The notes: generated by a model not told the origin, from the letters alone. 64,000 nucleotides of DNA from Albibacterium bauzanense (GCF_004339765.1 NZ_SMGO01000002.1:1138439-1202438), one strand, 5' to 3'. Counted from the first letter of the stretch, positions 9,457-17,006 are shown. Translations and numbers: made by a program.

Positions 9457-9918
9457 TTAAGGATGAACAATTACCCAGCCCTGTGCAGACCTAATAATAA
9501 TCTCCCCATTTCCACTGGGCACATAACTGATAAAATCAAACAGGTCTTTCTTATCGATCTTTCGCTCCCTGAGCGTATTTTCACACTGGGCGAGAATTAC
9601 ACCCTTCTGGGAAAGGTCTTTTAGGGGCTCCTGGTAATTGCCTGTTTTGTAATAAGCTGCCACCCCTTCACCGAATACGATGAGTTCAATTTCCAGCTTG
9701 CCTTTCAGGCGCGGATCATTCAGGGCATTGTTGATGTTCCTGATGATCCCAGTAATCTTTTTTTCTTCGCCGCTATTGAGCACATACAATGCCTTATAAT
9801 GCTTTTTAGTTGCTTTTGCACCCTGAAAGCTGTCCAAGGGGGCAGCTGTTTGTGCGAAAAGGGGATTTGACACCCATAACAGGGCAATGCTGAATAAAAG
9901 GGCTTTAAAATATTTCAT
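9457..9918 (-). CDS. DsrE/DsrF-like periplasmic protein
   Basis: A 153-residue protein with a cleavable signal peptide (ends near LFAQT, residue 24). It then has a DsrE-like fold: KALYVLNSGEEKKI, a central helix, ELIVFGEGVAAYY (about 84-96) and GVILAQCENTLRER (about 110-123), with the Cys at the position DsrE proteins use for persulfide carriage. It likely binds or relays sulfane sulfur in the periplasm. It ends 10 bp before the SoxB-like gene. It follows a terminator hairpin, so it may have its own promoter. Confidence 0.78.
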   Translation of the reverse strand: MKYFKALLFSIALLWVSNPLFAQTAAPLDSFQGAKATKKHYKALYVLNSGEEKKITGIIRNINNALNDPRLKGKLEIELIVFGEGVAAYYKTGNYQEPLKDLSQKGVILAQCENTLRERKIDKKDLFDFISYVPSGNGEIIIRSAQGWVIVHP

Positions 9919-9956
9919 TTTTGCGTTGGACTTATTCTAATGTATTGATAAACCAT

Positions 9957-9982
9957 AAAAAGACCGTTTTGTTGGAACGGTC
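9957..9982 (-). terminator. Rho-independent terminator after the MBL-rhodanese gene
   Basis: GACCGTT pairs with AACGGTC (7 bp perfect, 7-nt loop), followed on the minus strand by TTTTT. It lies 24 bp past the stop of the persulfide dioxygenase-like gene and upstream of the DsrE gene, separating the two transcription units at least partly. Confidence 0.75.
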
Positions 9983-10005
9983 AAAATTTCATCGCTTTTT
10001 GATGA

Positions 10006-11343
10006 TCAACTGAATTGTTTGATCGCCTCACCAATATCAAATACCGGCACTTTACCTTTCTTTTCAGCCTCGATCATCGAACTGGCTGCCGCACTCCGGT
10101 ATCCACCTGCGCAATGTACAGCGATGGGCTTACCGTTCGGGATCTCATCAATCCGGTCTCTTAGCTCACCAAGCGGAATGGGAATGCTGTCCTTGAATAT
10201 CTTGTGTTCCTTGACCTCGGATTCATTTCTGACATCGACAATGGTGTATTTCCCGGTATCATTTCGGAAGTCCTGGAGATCCAGCGCTTCCATTTTGAGC
10301 TCGCCACCTCCGGCAAAATATGCGCCCTTGATCTGTCCCTCGTAACCGATGGAAGCAGTACGGGCAATCAATGCCTTTAGTGTCGCCTCATCCTTAGCCT
10401 TCAGGTAAAAGGGTTCTTCCGGGCTGATGATACTCCCCAGCCAGGTCTCAAACTTGGTACCTTCCATGATATTGACCGAATGCTGCTGGTGAGCGGCTTT
10501 GAACTCCGTGTCCTTCCTGCTGTCAATGATCCAGATATTCTCCTGCTCTTCGGGATTGCCTTCGCTTATCGCTACCTGAGCTACCGAAGGCTGGAAATCA
10601 GCCGCACCTTTTTTGTTCAACGCTACATCATAAGGAAAATAGGCTGGTATAAATGGCTGGTTGGAAGTCAGCTCTTTGACAAATTCCTGTTCGGTCATCT
10701 CTTTCAATGACCAGTTGGTCTTCTTTTCTTCACCCATAGTGCTGCTGTTGGCCTCGCTAAGCGCCTTGCCGCAAAGCGTTCCTGCCCCATGCGCTGGATA
10801 GAGCACCACATCATCGGACAGTTTCATCAGCTGATCCCGCAACGAATGGTACATCTGGGATGCCAGGTGCATCCGCTCAGCATTTACATCGCCACCGCTT
10901 TCACGCAGGTCAGGCCTGCCGCAGTCCCCGATAAACAGGGTATCTCCAGAAAACAGCGCCTTGTCAATGCCCTCATGTTCCAGCACGATGCAGATACTAT
11001 CTGGCGAATGGCCCGGGGTATTCAGTGCCCTTAGCCTGATCTTTCCTATCTCCAGTACATCGCCCTCATCAAACGACAGGAACGGGTAATCTGGCCGGGT
11101 CAGCTTGCTCGCATAGATGGGCGAACTGGCCTGTTTGTGGATCTCAAGGTGCGAGCTCACAAAATCCGCATGCGGGTGGGTTTCTATTATGCCGATGATC
11201 TCCGCATTATTTTCAATGGCATAATCATAATAAGGCTTAGGATCACGCGCCGGATCAATCAGGATCATCTTACTTTCGCATTCACTTAAAATTGCGTAAC
11301 TATAATGGGATAAAAATTTGTCTTCAAACTGCTTTATCTTCAT
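10006..11343 (-). CDS. Persulfide dioxygenase-like MBL hydrolase fused to two rhodanese domains
   Basis: A 445-residue fusion. The N-terminal metallo-beta-lactamase domain has THPHADFVSSH (HxHxDH metal motif, about 56-66), LNTPGHSPDS (about 107-116), FSGDTLFIGDCGRPDL (about 130-145) and YPAHGAG, as in ETHE1-type sulfur dioxygenases. The first rhodanese domain (about 255-345) lacks an active-site Cys. The second (about 360-445) ends with HCAGGYRS, the catalytic Cys loop. The enzyme would convert persulfide to sulfite and trade sulfur with thiosulfate. It lies 15 bp after the DUF2892 gene and so falls under the same Crp/Fnr-type promoter. Confidence 0.9.
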   Translation of the reverse strand: MKIKQFEDKFLSHYSYAILSECESKMILIDPARDPKPYYDYAIENNAEIIGIIETHPHADFVSSHLEIHKQASSPIYASKLTRPDYPFLSFDEGDVLEIGKIRLRALNTPGHSPDSICIVLEHEGIDKALFSGDTLFIGDCGRPDLRESGGDVNAERMHLASQMYHSLRDQLMKLSDDVVLYPAHGAGTLCGKALSEANSSTMGEEKKTNWSLKEMTEQEFVKELTSNQPFIPAYFPYDVALNKKGAADFQPSVAQVAISEGNPEEQENIWIIDSRKDTEFKAAHQQHSVNIMEGTKFETWLGSIISPEEPFYLKAKDEATLKALIARTASIGYEGQIKGAYFAGGGELKMEALDLQDFRNDTGKYTIVDVRNESEVKEHKIFKDSIPIPLGELRDRIDEIPNGKPIAVHCAGGYRSAAASSMIEAEKKGKVPVFDIGEAIKQFS

Positions 11344-11358
11344 AATCTCTGAAATATT

Positions 11359-11571
11359 TTATTTTTTATTTTTTACTCCACAGGTATTGATCCCTAATAA
11401 CACATAGAGCGGACAAAAGCTCATAAAACTTGTCAGGATAAAAATCCCGGAAATCACCAGTAGGATAATGGCCGTTGTGCCGGAAATAACGTGTGTAAAA
11501 TAAAGTACGATGATTGCCAGGGCAATCACTATTCTTATTGACCGGTCGAGGATGCCCATGTTGTTTTTCAT
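11359..11571 (-). CDS. DUF2892 (YgaP transmembrane-like) small membrane protein
   Basis: A 70-residue protein: a short start (MGILDRSIRIVIALAII), two membrane helices (about 15-32 and 37-52), and a conserved end CPLYVLLGINTCG with two Cys. This is the DUF2892/YgaP_TM family, frequently fused to or next to rhodaneses, and probably tied to membrane sulfur traffic. I chose the ATG at 11571, because an upstream TTG (11598) would sit inside the promoter -7 region. It is the first gene after the palindrome at 11626-11639. Confidence 0.8.
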   Translation of the reverse strand: MKNNMGILDRSIRIVIALAIIVLYFTHVISGTTAIILLVISGIFILTSFMSFCPLYVLLGINTCGVKNKK

Positions 11572-11595
11572 ATTGCTTAAATTTTTGACTACAAA

Positions 11596-11639
11596 CAAAT
11601 TTACTACATCAAGGATTGATCGTTGGTGACTTTGGTCAC
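11596..11639 (-). promoter_or_regulatory. Crp/Fnr-type operator and -7 box upstream of DUF2892/MBL-rhodanese
   Basis: The palindrome GTGAC-TTTG-GTCAC is at 11626-11639. On the minus strand, TAAATTTG (11596-11603) is a perfect TAnnTTTG -7 box of the Bacteroidota. Centre-to-centre distance is 33 bp, which puts the operator near -41 from the start site, the class II position for Crp/Fnr activators. The same layout occurs at two other promoters in this cluster. Confidence 0.8.
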
Positions 11640-11654
11640 ACAGCCATTTACCAG

Positions 11655-12031
11655 CTAAAAAGACCTGCGGTAATTCGGATCATATTTTATAGGTGATAAG
11701 AAATGAAGCAGTAATGTCCTGGCGTACCTAAAATTGAAAGTAAAAAGCAATATTACCGGAGATACTGTCAAGCCGATTATACTCCACTGCTGGCTGCTGT
11801 CAAATACCATAAAGGCTATGACCCAGCTGTAACGAGTTCAGCGATGATCAGCACATAGCTAACATACATTGCCGCCCAGAAAAAGCCTGGCTCGATCTCG
11901 TATTTTAGGTTGCAATTGGAACAATGGCTGTGCATCCTTGAATACTTATAGCTGAACATAGAAGTTTCATAGATGTCTCCCCGACGACACCTGGGGCATT
12001 TGTGATTGATTACGGCCAGTAACTTGCTCAT
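11655..12031 (-). pseudogene. Frameshifted DUF983 zinc-ribbon membrane protein
   Basis: The first 71 codons encode a DUF983 N-terminus: a zinc ribbon with CPRCRRGDIY and HCSNCNLKYEIEPGFFW, then the start of a membrane helix, ending at a stop at 11816. In another frame the family's C-terminal half continues at once (IIGLTVSPVILLFTFNFRY, then LLLHFLSPIKYDPNYRRSF) to a stop at 11655. A single frameshift near 11820-11830 therefore splits the gene; full length would be about 125 residues. It is the last gene of the YeeE-rhodanese unit. A sequencing error could also explain the break. Confidence 0.8.
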
Positions 12032-12033
12032 AT

Positions 12034-12501
12034 TTATTTTGTCGATGACTTAAGCGGATACCCCTTGCTCACCCAGTCGGTCCTTAAGTTGGTCGGCAAA
12101 TTCAAAAGCATTGCTTTTGAAAATTTTTGCGCTTTCAATAAGGTAAATGCCGGCCGGATATTGGGACAGCGATCAAATGGGCAGCAGCCGCAATACACAA
12201 CGATCAGTTCACTTTTAGGCAGGGTTTTAACGACCTGGCTAAACTTGGCAAGGTTTTCTTTTTCACTTGCCGCTCCCATGTTGATTGCTCCGGGGATATC
12301 GTCCACTACTCCAATATTATAGATACGAACTTTCTTACCTTTTTTAATCATTGAGGCGAGCTGGGCAGGTTGCATCAACTGGGCACTCGTCCAGGGGTTG
12401 AATTGTAAAGTTGGGGCAGGACTTACCTGCGCCCAGCTGCTCAGTCCGGTGGATATCAAGAGGGCGAAGGCGGCAAATGTTCTAGTTAGGATCTTTCTCA
12501 T
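12034..12501 (-). CDS. Exported rhodanese-like sulfurtransferase
   Basis: A 155-residue protein with a signal peptide (ends near SSWAQ, residue 25) and a compact rhodanese domain. The active-site loop is VVYCGCCPFDRCPN (about 100-113), an unusual Cys-rich version with four Cys in place of the usual single-Cys CxxxxR loop. Exported single-domain rhodaneses bind sulfane sulfur in the periplasm. It starts 9 bp after the second YeeE gene, which suggests it hands sulfur to or from that transporter. Confidence 0.82.
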   Translation of the reverse strand: MRKILTRTFAAFALLISTGLSSWAQVSPAPTLQFNPWTSAQLMQPAQLASMIKKGKKVRIYNIGVVDDIPGAINMGAASEKENLAKFSQVVKTLPKSELIVVYCGCCPFDRCPNIRPAFTLLKAQKFSKAMLLNLPTNLRTDWVSKGYPLKSSTK

Positions 12502-12510
12502 GGGTCTTTA

Positions 12511-12924
12511 TCAATGTGGTAATTTATTTTTAATCAGTCCGTACAGGTAAGTACCTGTAACAGCACCGAAAGCTACAATAACCATTCCGAGATAACCATA
12601 GCCAATGTTGACGAAAATAGGCCCTGGACATGCACCTGTAAGCGCCCAGCCCAAACCAAAAATTGTCCCGCCGATCAGATACTTCTTCCAGGCCATATCC
12701 TTATCCTGAAATTTGATCACCTCGCCGCTAAGATCCTTTAAATGGAATTTCTTAATCAGGTAAACCGCGATCACGCCCAGGGTGACGGCCGTACCAATGA
12801 TCCCGAACATATGGAAGGATTGGAAGCGGAACATCTCCTGTATCCTGAACCAGGAAATGGCCTCGGACTTTGCCATCACAATACCGAACAAAATTCCGGT
12901 GAGTATATATTTTAAAAACTTCAT
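12511..12924 (-). CDS. YeeE/YedE-type sulfur transporter, C-terminal-half subunit
   Basis: A 137-residue protein with four membrane helices and the family motif GWALTGACPGPIFVNIGYG (about 93-111), which carries the conserved Cys. It equals the second half of YeeE/TsuA-type thiosulfate or sulfane-sulfur transporters and forms a pair with the preceding gene (stop at 12927, 2 bp away). I chose the ATG at 12924; starts further upstream would run into that gene. Confidence 0.85.
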   Translation of the reverse strand: MKFLKYILTGILFGIVMAKSEAISWFRIQEMFRFQSFHMFGIIGTAVTLGVIAVYLIKKFHLKDLSGEVIKFQDKDMAWKKYLIGGTIFGLGWALTGACPGPIFVNIGYGYLGMVIVAFGAVTGTYLYGLIKNKLPH

Positions 12925-12926
12925 GG

Positions 12927-13487
12927 CTAAAAAATTAAAGGAAATAAAAGATGGGTCATGGCAAGTCCGCCGATAAAAAAACCGATTACCGCAATCAGCG
13001 AGGGCACCTGGAGGTTGGAAAGGCCACTGATCGCATGGCCGGATGTGCATCCGCCAGCATATCGTGATCCGAAACCCACCATCACGCCTCCAAACAGCAA
13101 CAAAAACACGACTTTTGGAGAAGTAAGTGAACTAATTGAAAAAAGCTTTTCCGGGTTCAATCCGCCATCAAAAGCAATACCTAGCCCAGCAAGATCGCTG
13201 ATGGTTGAAGCTGAAAGCTGTAGCGGCTGATCACTTTTAAGTAAAGTGGCGGATATAAATCCACCTATAACAGCGCCAACTAAAAAAAGCAGGTTCCATC
13301 GCTGGGCTTTCCAGTCGAAAACGAAAAATTTCACTTTTTTGCCTGCGCCGGCCATACTGCATATGGTACGCAGGTTTGACGAGAATCCGAACGATTTCCC
13401 GAAATACAGCAGAACCACCATAATAAGGGCGATAATTGCGCCCGAGGTATACCAGGGCCAAGGTTGTTTAATGAGTTCTAACATCAT
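12927..13487 (-). CDS. YeeE/YedE-type sulfur transporter, N-terminal-half subunit
   Basis: A 186-residue membrane protein with about five helices and the signature SRYAGGCTSGHAISGLSN (about 142-159) with its conserved Cys. With the next gene it makes a split YeeE/PmpAB-like transporter for thiosulfate or persulfide sulfur. The ATG at 13487 was preferred to a TTG at 13502, which lies in the -7 box. The unit YeeE-YeeE-rhodanese-DUF983 follows the palindrome at 13530-13543. Confidence 0.85.
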   Translation of the reverse strand: MMLELIKQPWPWYTSGAIIALIMVVLLYFGKSFGFSSNLRTICSMAGAGKKVKFFVFDWKAQRWNLLFLVGAVIGGFISATLLKSDQPLQLSASTISDLAGLGIAFDGGLNPEKLFSISSLTSPKVVFLLLFGGVMVGFGSRYAGGCTSGHAISGLSNLQVPSLIAVIGFFIGGLAMTHLLFPLIF

Positions 13488-13499
13488 TTTTAATTTATA

Positions 13500-13543
13500 C
13501 AAAAATATGCATCCAGATCCGCCTTCTTTGTGACTAAAGTCAC
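13500..13543 (-). promoter_or_regulatory. Crp/Fnr-type operator and -7 box upstream of the YeeE unit
   Basis: The palindrome GTGAC-TAAA-GTCAC is at 13530-13543. TATTTTTG on the minus strand (13500-13507) matches TAnnTTTG. The centres are 33 bp apart, exactly as at the other two promoters. The operator abuts the stop codon of the upstream methyltransferase gene (13544). Confidence 0.8.
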
Positions 13544-14002
13544 CTACAAAAAAGGAAAGAATCTTCCCGTTCTGCTTTTATAAGCCGGATATTCAGCAAA
13601 TTTTTCCAGTAAAAGCCCTTCCTCATAACGGGACTTGAAATAAAATAGCACGACTAACAACACGGAAACAACCAGTCTGGATAAACTGTCTGAGAACAGG
13701 GAATAACAAAAAATAAAGACAATGATACCTGTGTAGATGGGATGCCGCATGTACCTATACAGACCTGTTTGTATCAGGGTGCCATTTTTGGTTGGGGACG
13801 GGAACGGCGTAAGGTTACTTTTGAGTTGCAGGATGGCCACCAAGGATATGAGTACCCCCGAAATTGCGGGAATCAGCGCAAGTTTGCGATAAGACTCGGC
13901 AATGCCGATCTTAACCAGCGGCGGCATTAAAATAAAAGCTACCAGTAAACAGAGCTGGGTGGCTACATATATCAGGTCTTTTCCTCTGCTGTGTTCAAAC
14001 AT
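13544..14002 (-). CDS. ICMT-like membrane methyltransferase
   Basis: A 152-residue protein with four hydrophobic segments and the isoprenylcysteine carboxyl methyltransferase-type C-terminus: GLYRYMRHPIYTGII (about 85-99) and YEEGLLLEKFAEYPAYKSRTGRF (about 126-148), the SAM-binding pattern of this family. In bacteria such proteins methylate small thiols or lipids. Its position between a TauE exporter and a YeeE transporter hints at a sulfur substrate, but that is inference. It follows the TauE gene by 11 bp. Confidence 0.8.
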   Translation of the reverse strand: MFEHSRGKDLIYVATQLCLLVAFILMPPLVKIGIAESYRKLALIPAISGVLISLVAILQLKSNLTPFPSPTKNGTLIQTGLYRYMRHPIYTGIIVFIFCYSLFSDSLSRLVVSVLLVVLFYFKSRYEEGLLLEKFAEYPAYKSRTGRFFPFL

Positions 14003-14013
14003 TTATCAGTCAG

Positions 14014-14811
14014 CTATTTAAGAAATAATTCTTTGGTAAGAATATACAAAGCCATCAGCAGCACAAACCATCCGAATCCTTTTTTAAGCCTGGCTCCAGG
14101 TATTTTTTTGTTGATCTGTCCTCCAATAATTATCCCTGCAATTGCGATACCAGTAATTTTTAAAAGGAAAAACCAGTTGATGGCAAAATGCCCCAGATCA
14201 CCGGTAAAACCAATCAATGAATTCAGCGCAATAATCAAAAGCGAAGTGCCTACCGCCTCCTTCATGGGCAAGCCAACCAGCAGCACCAGGGTTGGGATCA
14301 GCAGAAATCCGCCGCCCGCACCCAATAGTCCGGTGGCGATTCCAATTGCCACCCCATAAAACAAAAGGGTGAACAGACCAGCGGGTTTAGCTGGGACATG
14401 TTCCTTTCCCAACGAATCGTTGTCCCTGATCATTGCAACAGCTGCTGCCAGCATCAGGATGGCAAAAAGCACCATAGTCATGATGTTTTCGGTAACCTCA
14501 AAACTGCCGATGTAAAATAGGTGTTTTGGAATTGACGGTATGAGGAATTTTCTGGTTAAAAAGACGGTACTTATTGACGCGGCGCCGAACATCAAAGCTG
14601 TTTTTACTTTCACAAAACCATTACTAAAATTCTGGAAGGCTCCGACTAGACTCGTTGAACCTACTATAAAAAGGGAATAGGAAGTAGCCAGTAAAGGGCT
14701 GACGCCGAAAAGATACACCATCACCGGGACGGTCAAGATTGATCCCCCTCCGCCGATAAGGCCGAGGGAAACACCGATTAACGCACTGGCAAGGTATGCA
14801 AAGATTTCCAT
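14014..14811 (-). CDS. TauE/SafE-family sulfite/anion exporter
   Basis: A 265-residue membrane protein with about eight helices and the two TauE/SafE repeats: IGVSLGLIGGGGSILTVPV (about 12-30) and IATGLLGAGGGFLLIPTLV (about 158-176). These proteins export sulfite or sulfonates. That fits the persulfide dioxygenase nearby, whose product is sulfite. It is the first gene after the palindrome at 14858-14871. Confidence 0.88.
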   Translation of the reverse strand: MEIFAYLASALIGVSLGLIGGGGSILTVPVMVYLFGVSPLLATSYSLFIVGSTSLVGAFQNFSNGFVKVKTALMFGAASISTVFLTRKFLIPSIPKHLFYIGSFEVTENIMTMVLFAILMLAAAVAMIRDNDSLGKEHVPAKPAGLFTLLFYGVAIGIATGLLGAGGGFLLIPTLVLLVGLPMKEAVGTSLLIIALNSLIGFTGDLGHFAINWFFLLKITGIAIAGIIIGGQINKKIPGARLKKGFGWFVLLMALYILTKELFLK

Positions 14812-14827
14812 GGTGTGATTTCTCAGA

Positions 14828-14871
14828 CAAAGATGCAGTCATTAAAGCCATGGAATGGTGACCTAAGTCAC
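14828..14871 (-). promoter_or_regulatory. Crp/Fnr-type operator upstream of TauE
   Basis: The palindrome GTGAC-CTAA-GTCAC is at 14858-14871. CATCTTTG on the minus strand (14828-14835) is a near match to TAnnTTTG, and the centres are again 33 bp apart. The operator starts 6 bp beyond the stop codon of the Crp/Fnr gene, its likely regulator. Confidence 0.75.
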
Positions 14872-14877
14872 ACAGGG

Positions 14878-15510
14878 CTATTTTAGATACTCGATAAAAT
14901 TGCGGTGAAGCACCACCTCGCCCCGCTGTTCCATTTTTTTGAGCAACCTTGAAATCACCTCCCTGGAAGAATTCAGGTCGGTGGCAATTTCATTGTGTGT
15001 AATGACGAGTTCCCTTGTCCCTAGATCCCGATACTGTTTATCCAGATAGAATTCCAGGCGTTCATCCATACCCTTGAATGCGATGTGGTCGATCACCACC
15101 AGTAGTTCCTCAAAGCGCATCCGGTAGGTTTCCATCACAAAATAGTACCAGGTCTTGTACTCCTTCATCAGCGTGTCCATCAGCGCAATGGGAATCATCA
15201 GCACCTTTGTGTCGTCCACCGCCATGGCCATCACCTGGCTTGTTTCCTGCTTTGTCGCACAGATCATCGACAGCGCACAGGCATTGCCCGGCTGAAGGTA
15301 ATACATAAAAAATTCTTTACCTTCTTCCCCTTCCCTGTAAAGTTTTACCATCCCCTCAACGATCAGCACAGTTGAACGCATGTTTTGTCCGGTTTGCATA
15401 AGCATGTCCCCAGCATTAAACTTTTTAATGACGGCATTTTCAGCCAGCACCTTTTTAAGTTCTGGTTCAAAATTCGGGAAGAGGGTTTGGAGGAAATCGT
15501 TTGGAGTCAT
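14878..15510 (-). CDS. Crp/Fnr-family transcriptional regulator
   Basis: A 210-residue regulator: an N-terminal cyclic-nucleotide-binding-like domain (about 20-125), a long dimer helix (about 125-150), and a C-terminal winged helix with recognition helix DLNSSREVISRLLKKMEQRG (about 178-197). No Cys cluster typical of Fnr iron-sulfur sensors is visible, so the signal is unknown. Cys residues occur only at about 93 and 99 and could sense thiols or persulfides. Gene position and three nearby Crp-type palindromes suggest it activates the sulfur genes. Confidence 0.88.
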   Translation of the reverse strand: MTPNDFLQTLFPNFEPELKKVLAENAVIKKFNAGDMLMQTGQNMRSTVLIVEGMVKLYREGEEGKEFFMYYLQPGNACALSMICATKQETSQVMAMAVDDTKVLMIPIALMDTLMKEYKTWYYFVMETYRMRFEELLVVIDHIAFKGMDERLEFYLDKQYRDLGTRELVITHNEIATDLNSSREVISRLLKKMEQRGEVVLHRNFIEYLK

Positions 15511-15829
15511 GGGTAAAAAGTTGAGATTTCTGTAAAGATAACGAAGAAATACGAATGCTCGTTATGCGCCGTTTGCCTTAGTTAACAATGATTTAAAAAG
15601 GAAACTGAAAACTAATTTTAGTGGGGGGTGTTATAGCCATATTAAACGATTCGATATCACTTGGATATGAGCCAAAATGTAGAAGGGCAAATCGAACGTA
15701 TTTAATATCAGTACGTCCGGCATATGCAGACACTAAAAGATTAATAACAATCGTTAGTTTGAAACTTTAAAAATGAAATACAAGAAATAACATAATGTCG
15801 TGAGGTATTATCTTGGCATAAACAGCTCC
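15511..15829 (-). other. Intergenic region between the Crp/Fnr gene and the IS110 element
   Basis: No gene is supported here. ATAACGA (15538-15544) and TCGTTAT (15559-15565) form an inverted repeat just upstream of the Crp/Fnr start and may be a promoter element for it. A 58-codon open stretch on the minus strand ends at 15593 with a barrel-like tail (KISFQFPF). It has no clear start and could be the 3' end of a broken gene. The IS left end probably lies in the right part of this stretch. Confidence 0.4.
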
Positions 15830-15958
15830 ATCTGCTGCCCTAACTTTATTAAAACATTAGGCAGAACCTATTTTTCATATTAAGGACAGCAGATTCATTG
15901 AGTTAAAGCCAGAGAGTATTTAGGGTAGAACCCATTAGCACGATGTTAGCCACTCAAT
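15830..15958 (+). ncRNA. Candidate IS110 bridge RNA
   Basis: Just upstream of the transposase are two long-range stems. ATCTGCTG (15830-15837) pairs with CAGCAGAT (15887-15894), and ATTGAGT (15897-15903) pairs with ACTCAAT (15952-15958). Each encloses a smaller hairpin (TAGG/CCTA at 15858-15870; GGG/CCC at 15923-15933) and open internal loops. Two consecutive looped domains in the 5' non-coding end match the target-binding and donor-binding layout of IS110 bridge RNAs. Exact 5' and 3' ends are not known. Confidence 0.6.
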
Positions 15959-15980
15959 ACGGAGCATAAAACAAAAGTTT

Positions 15981-17006
15981 ATGCAAGTATATGGAATTGA
16001 TTTATCAAAGGACAAGTTCGATGTGAACTTCCTGGATGTAAACGAAAAAGAAAAGAAGAAAACAGTGAAAAACGGAATATCAGCTATATCGGTTTTTTTA
16101 TCGGCTGTACCAAAAGACAGTATTTTATGTGCAGAGAATACCGGATCTTATGGGGATCTGCTGGTCTTTCTGTGCAACCAGCTTAACATTTCCATTGCTC
16201 TGGTTCCGGGCTATAATGTTAAGCATAGTCTTGGTCTTGTAAAAGGCAAATCAGATGAAGTAGATGCTGGCCGATTGCGTGAGTACGGCGAACGTTTCTT
16301 TGATAAACTATCTTTCAAAACCTATCAAAGTGAACAAATGAGCGAGCTGCGTCAGCTTTACAGCCTGCGTTCGCAACTGGTAAAGAGCGTTAAGGTGTTA
16401 AAGACAGGTGAACATGGCCGGTCTGTTATGCCAATGCAGAGTATAGCGGCAAATAGGTGCCTGCAAGCCTCTGTGGCTGGTATTGAAGAGCATATCAGAG
16501 GAGTTGAGCAGGAAATGCTAAGCATCATAGAAAGCTATGCTGAACTTCAACAGACTTATAAATTGGCCGTAAGTGTGAAAGGTATAGGGCCTGTTATTGC
16601 CACCGATTTAATCATCAAGACGGGCAACTTCCAGGACATCGATACTGCAGGTAAAGCGGCCTCTTATGCCGGTGTTTGTCCTTTTCCAAACAGCTCGGGA
16701 AAAATGGTACTGAAAACGAAAATAAGCCCGTTTGGGGATAAGAAACTTAAGAGCTTGCTTTATATGGGGGCAAAGTCAGCAGTCAAGCACAACAAAGAAT
16801 ACAAGCTGTATTATCAAAAGAAACAACTAGAAGGTAAACCTCATTATTTAATTATGAACAATGTATCAAACAAATTGCTAAGAACAATTTATAGTGTGGT
16901 AAAAAGCAGAATACCATACACACAAGACCATATATGTCTTGACCCAAGAGAGAGAAATTTAACCGGCTCCGAAAAAAAAGTGGCCCAAAAACTTGTAATT
17001 AATTAG
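15981..17006 (+). CDS. IS110-family transposase (DEDD recombinase)
   Basis: A 341-residue protein. The N-terminal RuvC-like DEDD domain shows YGIDLSKDKFDV (Asp7), CAENTGSYG (Glu52) and KSDEVDAGRL (Asp92, Asp95). The C-terminal Transposase_20 domain shows VKGIGPVIATDLI (about 200-212) and SYAGVCPFPNSSGK (about 229-242), which contains the expected catalytic Ser region. It is full length and apparently intact. It uses an element-encoded RNA to choose targets in characterised members. Confidence 0.95.
   Translation: MQVYGIDLSKDKFDVNFLDVNEKEKKKTVKNGISAISVFLSAVPKDSILCAENTGSYGDLLVFLCNQLNISIALVPGYNVKHSLGLVKGKSDEVDAGRLREYGERFFDKLSFKTYQSEQMSELRQLYSLRSQLVKSVKVLKTGEHGRSVMPMQSIAANRCLQASVAGIEEHIRGVEQEMLSIIESYAELQQTYKLAVSVKGIGPVIATDLIIKTGNFQDIDTAGKAASYAGVCPFPNSSGKMVLKTKISPFGDKKLKSLLYMGAKSAVKHNKEYKLYYQKKQLEGKPHYLIMNNVSNKLLRTIYSVVKSRIPYTQDHICLDPRERNLTGSEKKVAQKLVIN

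Noticed and set aside
12924..13050. Longer N-terminus (42 residues) for the second YeeE gene
   Set aside because: These codons lie inside the upstream YeeE gene in another frame and add no domain; the ATG at 12924 begins the first membrane helix.
15593..15769. Open minus-strand stretch of 58 codons ending in KISFQFPF left of the IS
   Set aside because: I checked whether it was the missing end of the histidine kinase. No GLGLAI or other ATPase motif is present. Without a start codon or a known relative it is not called a gene.
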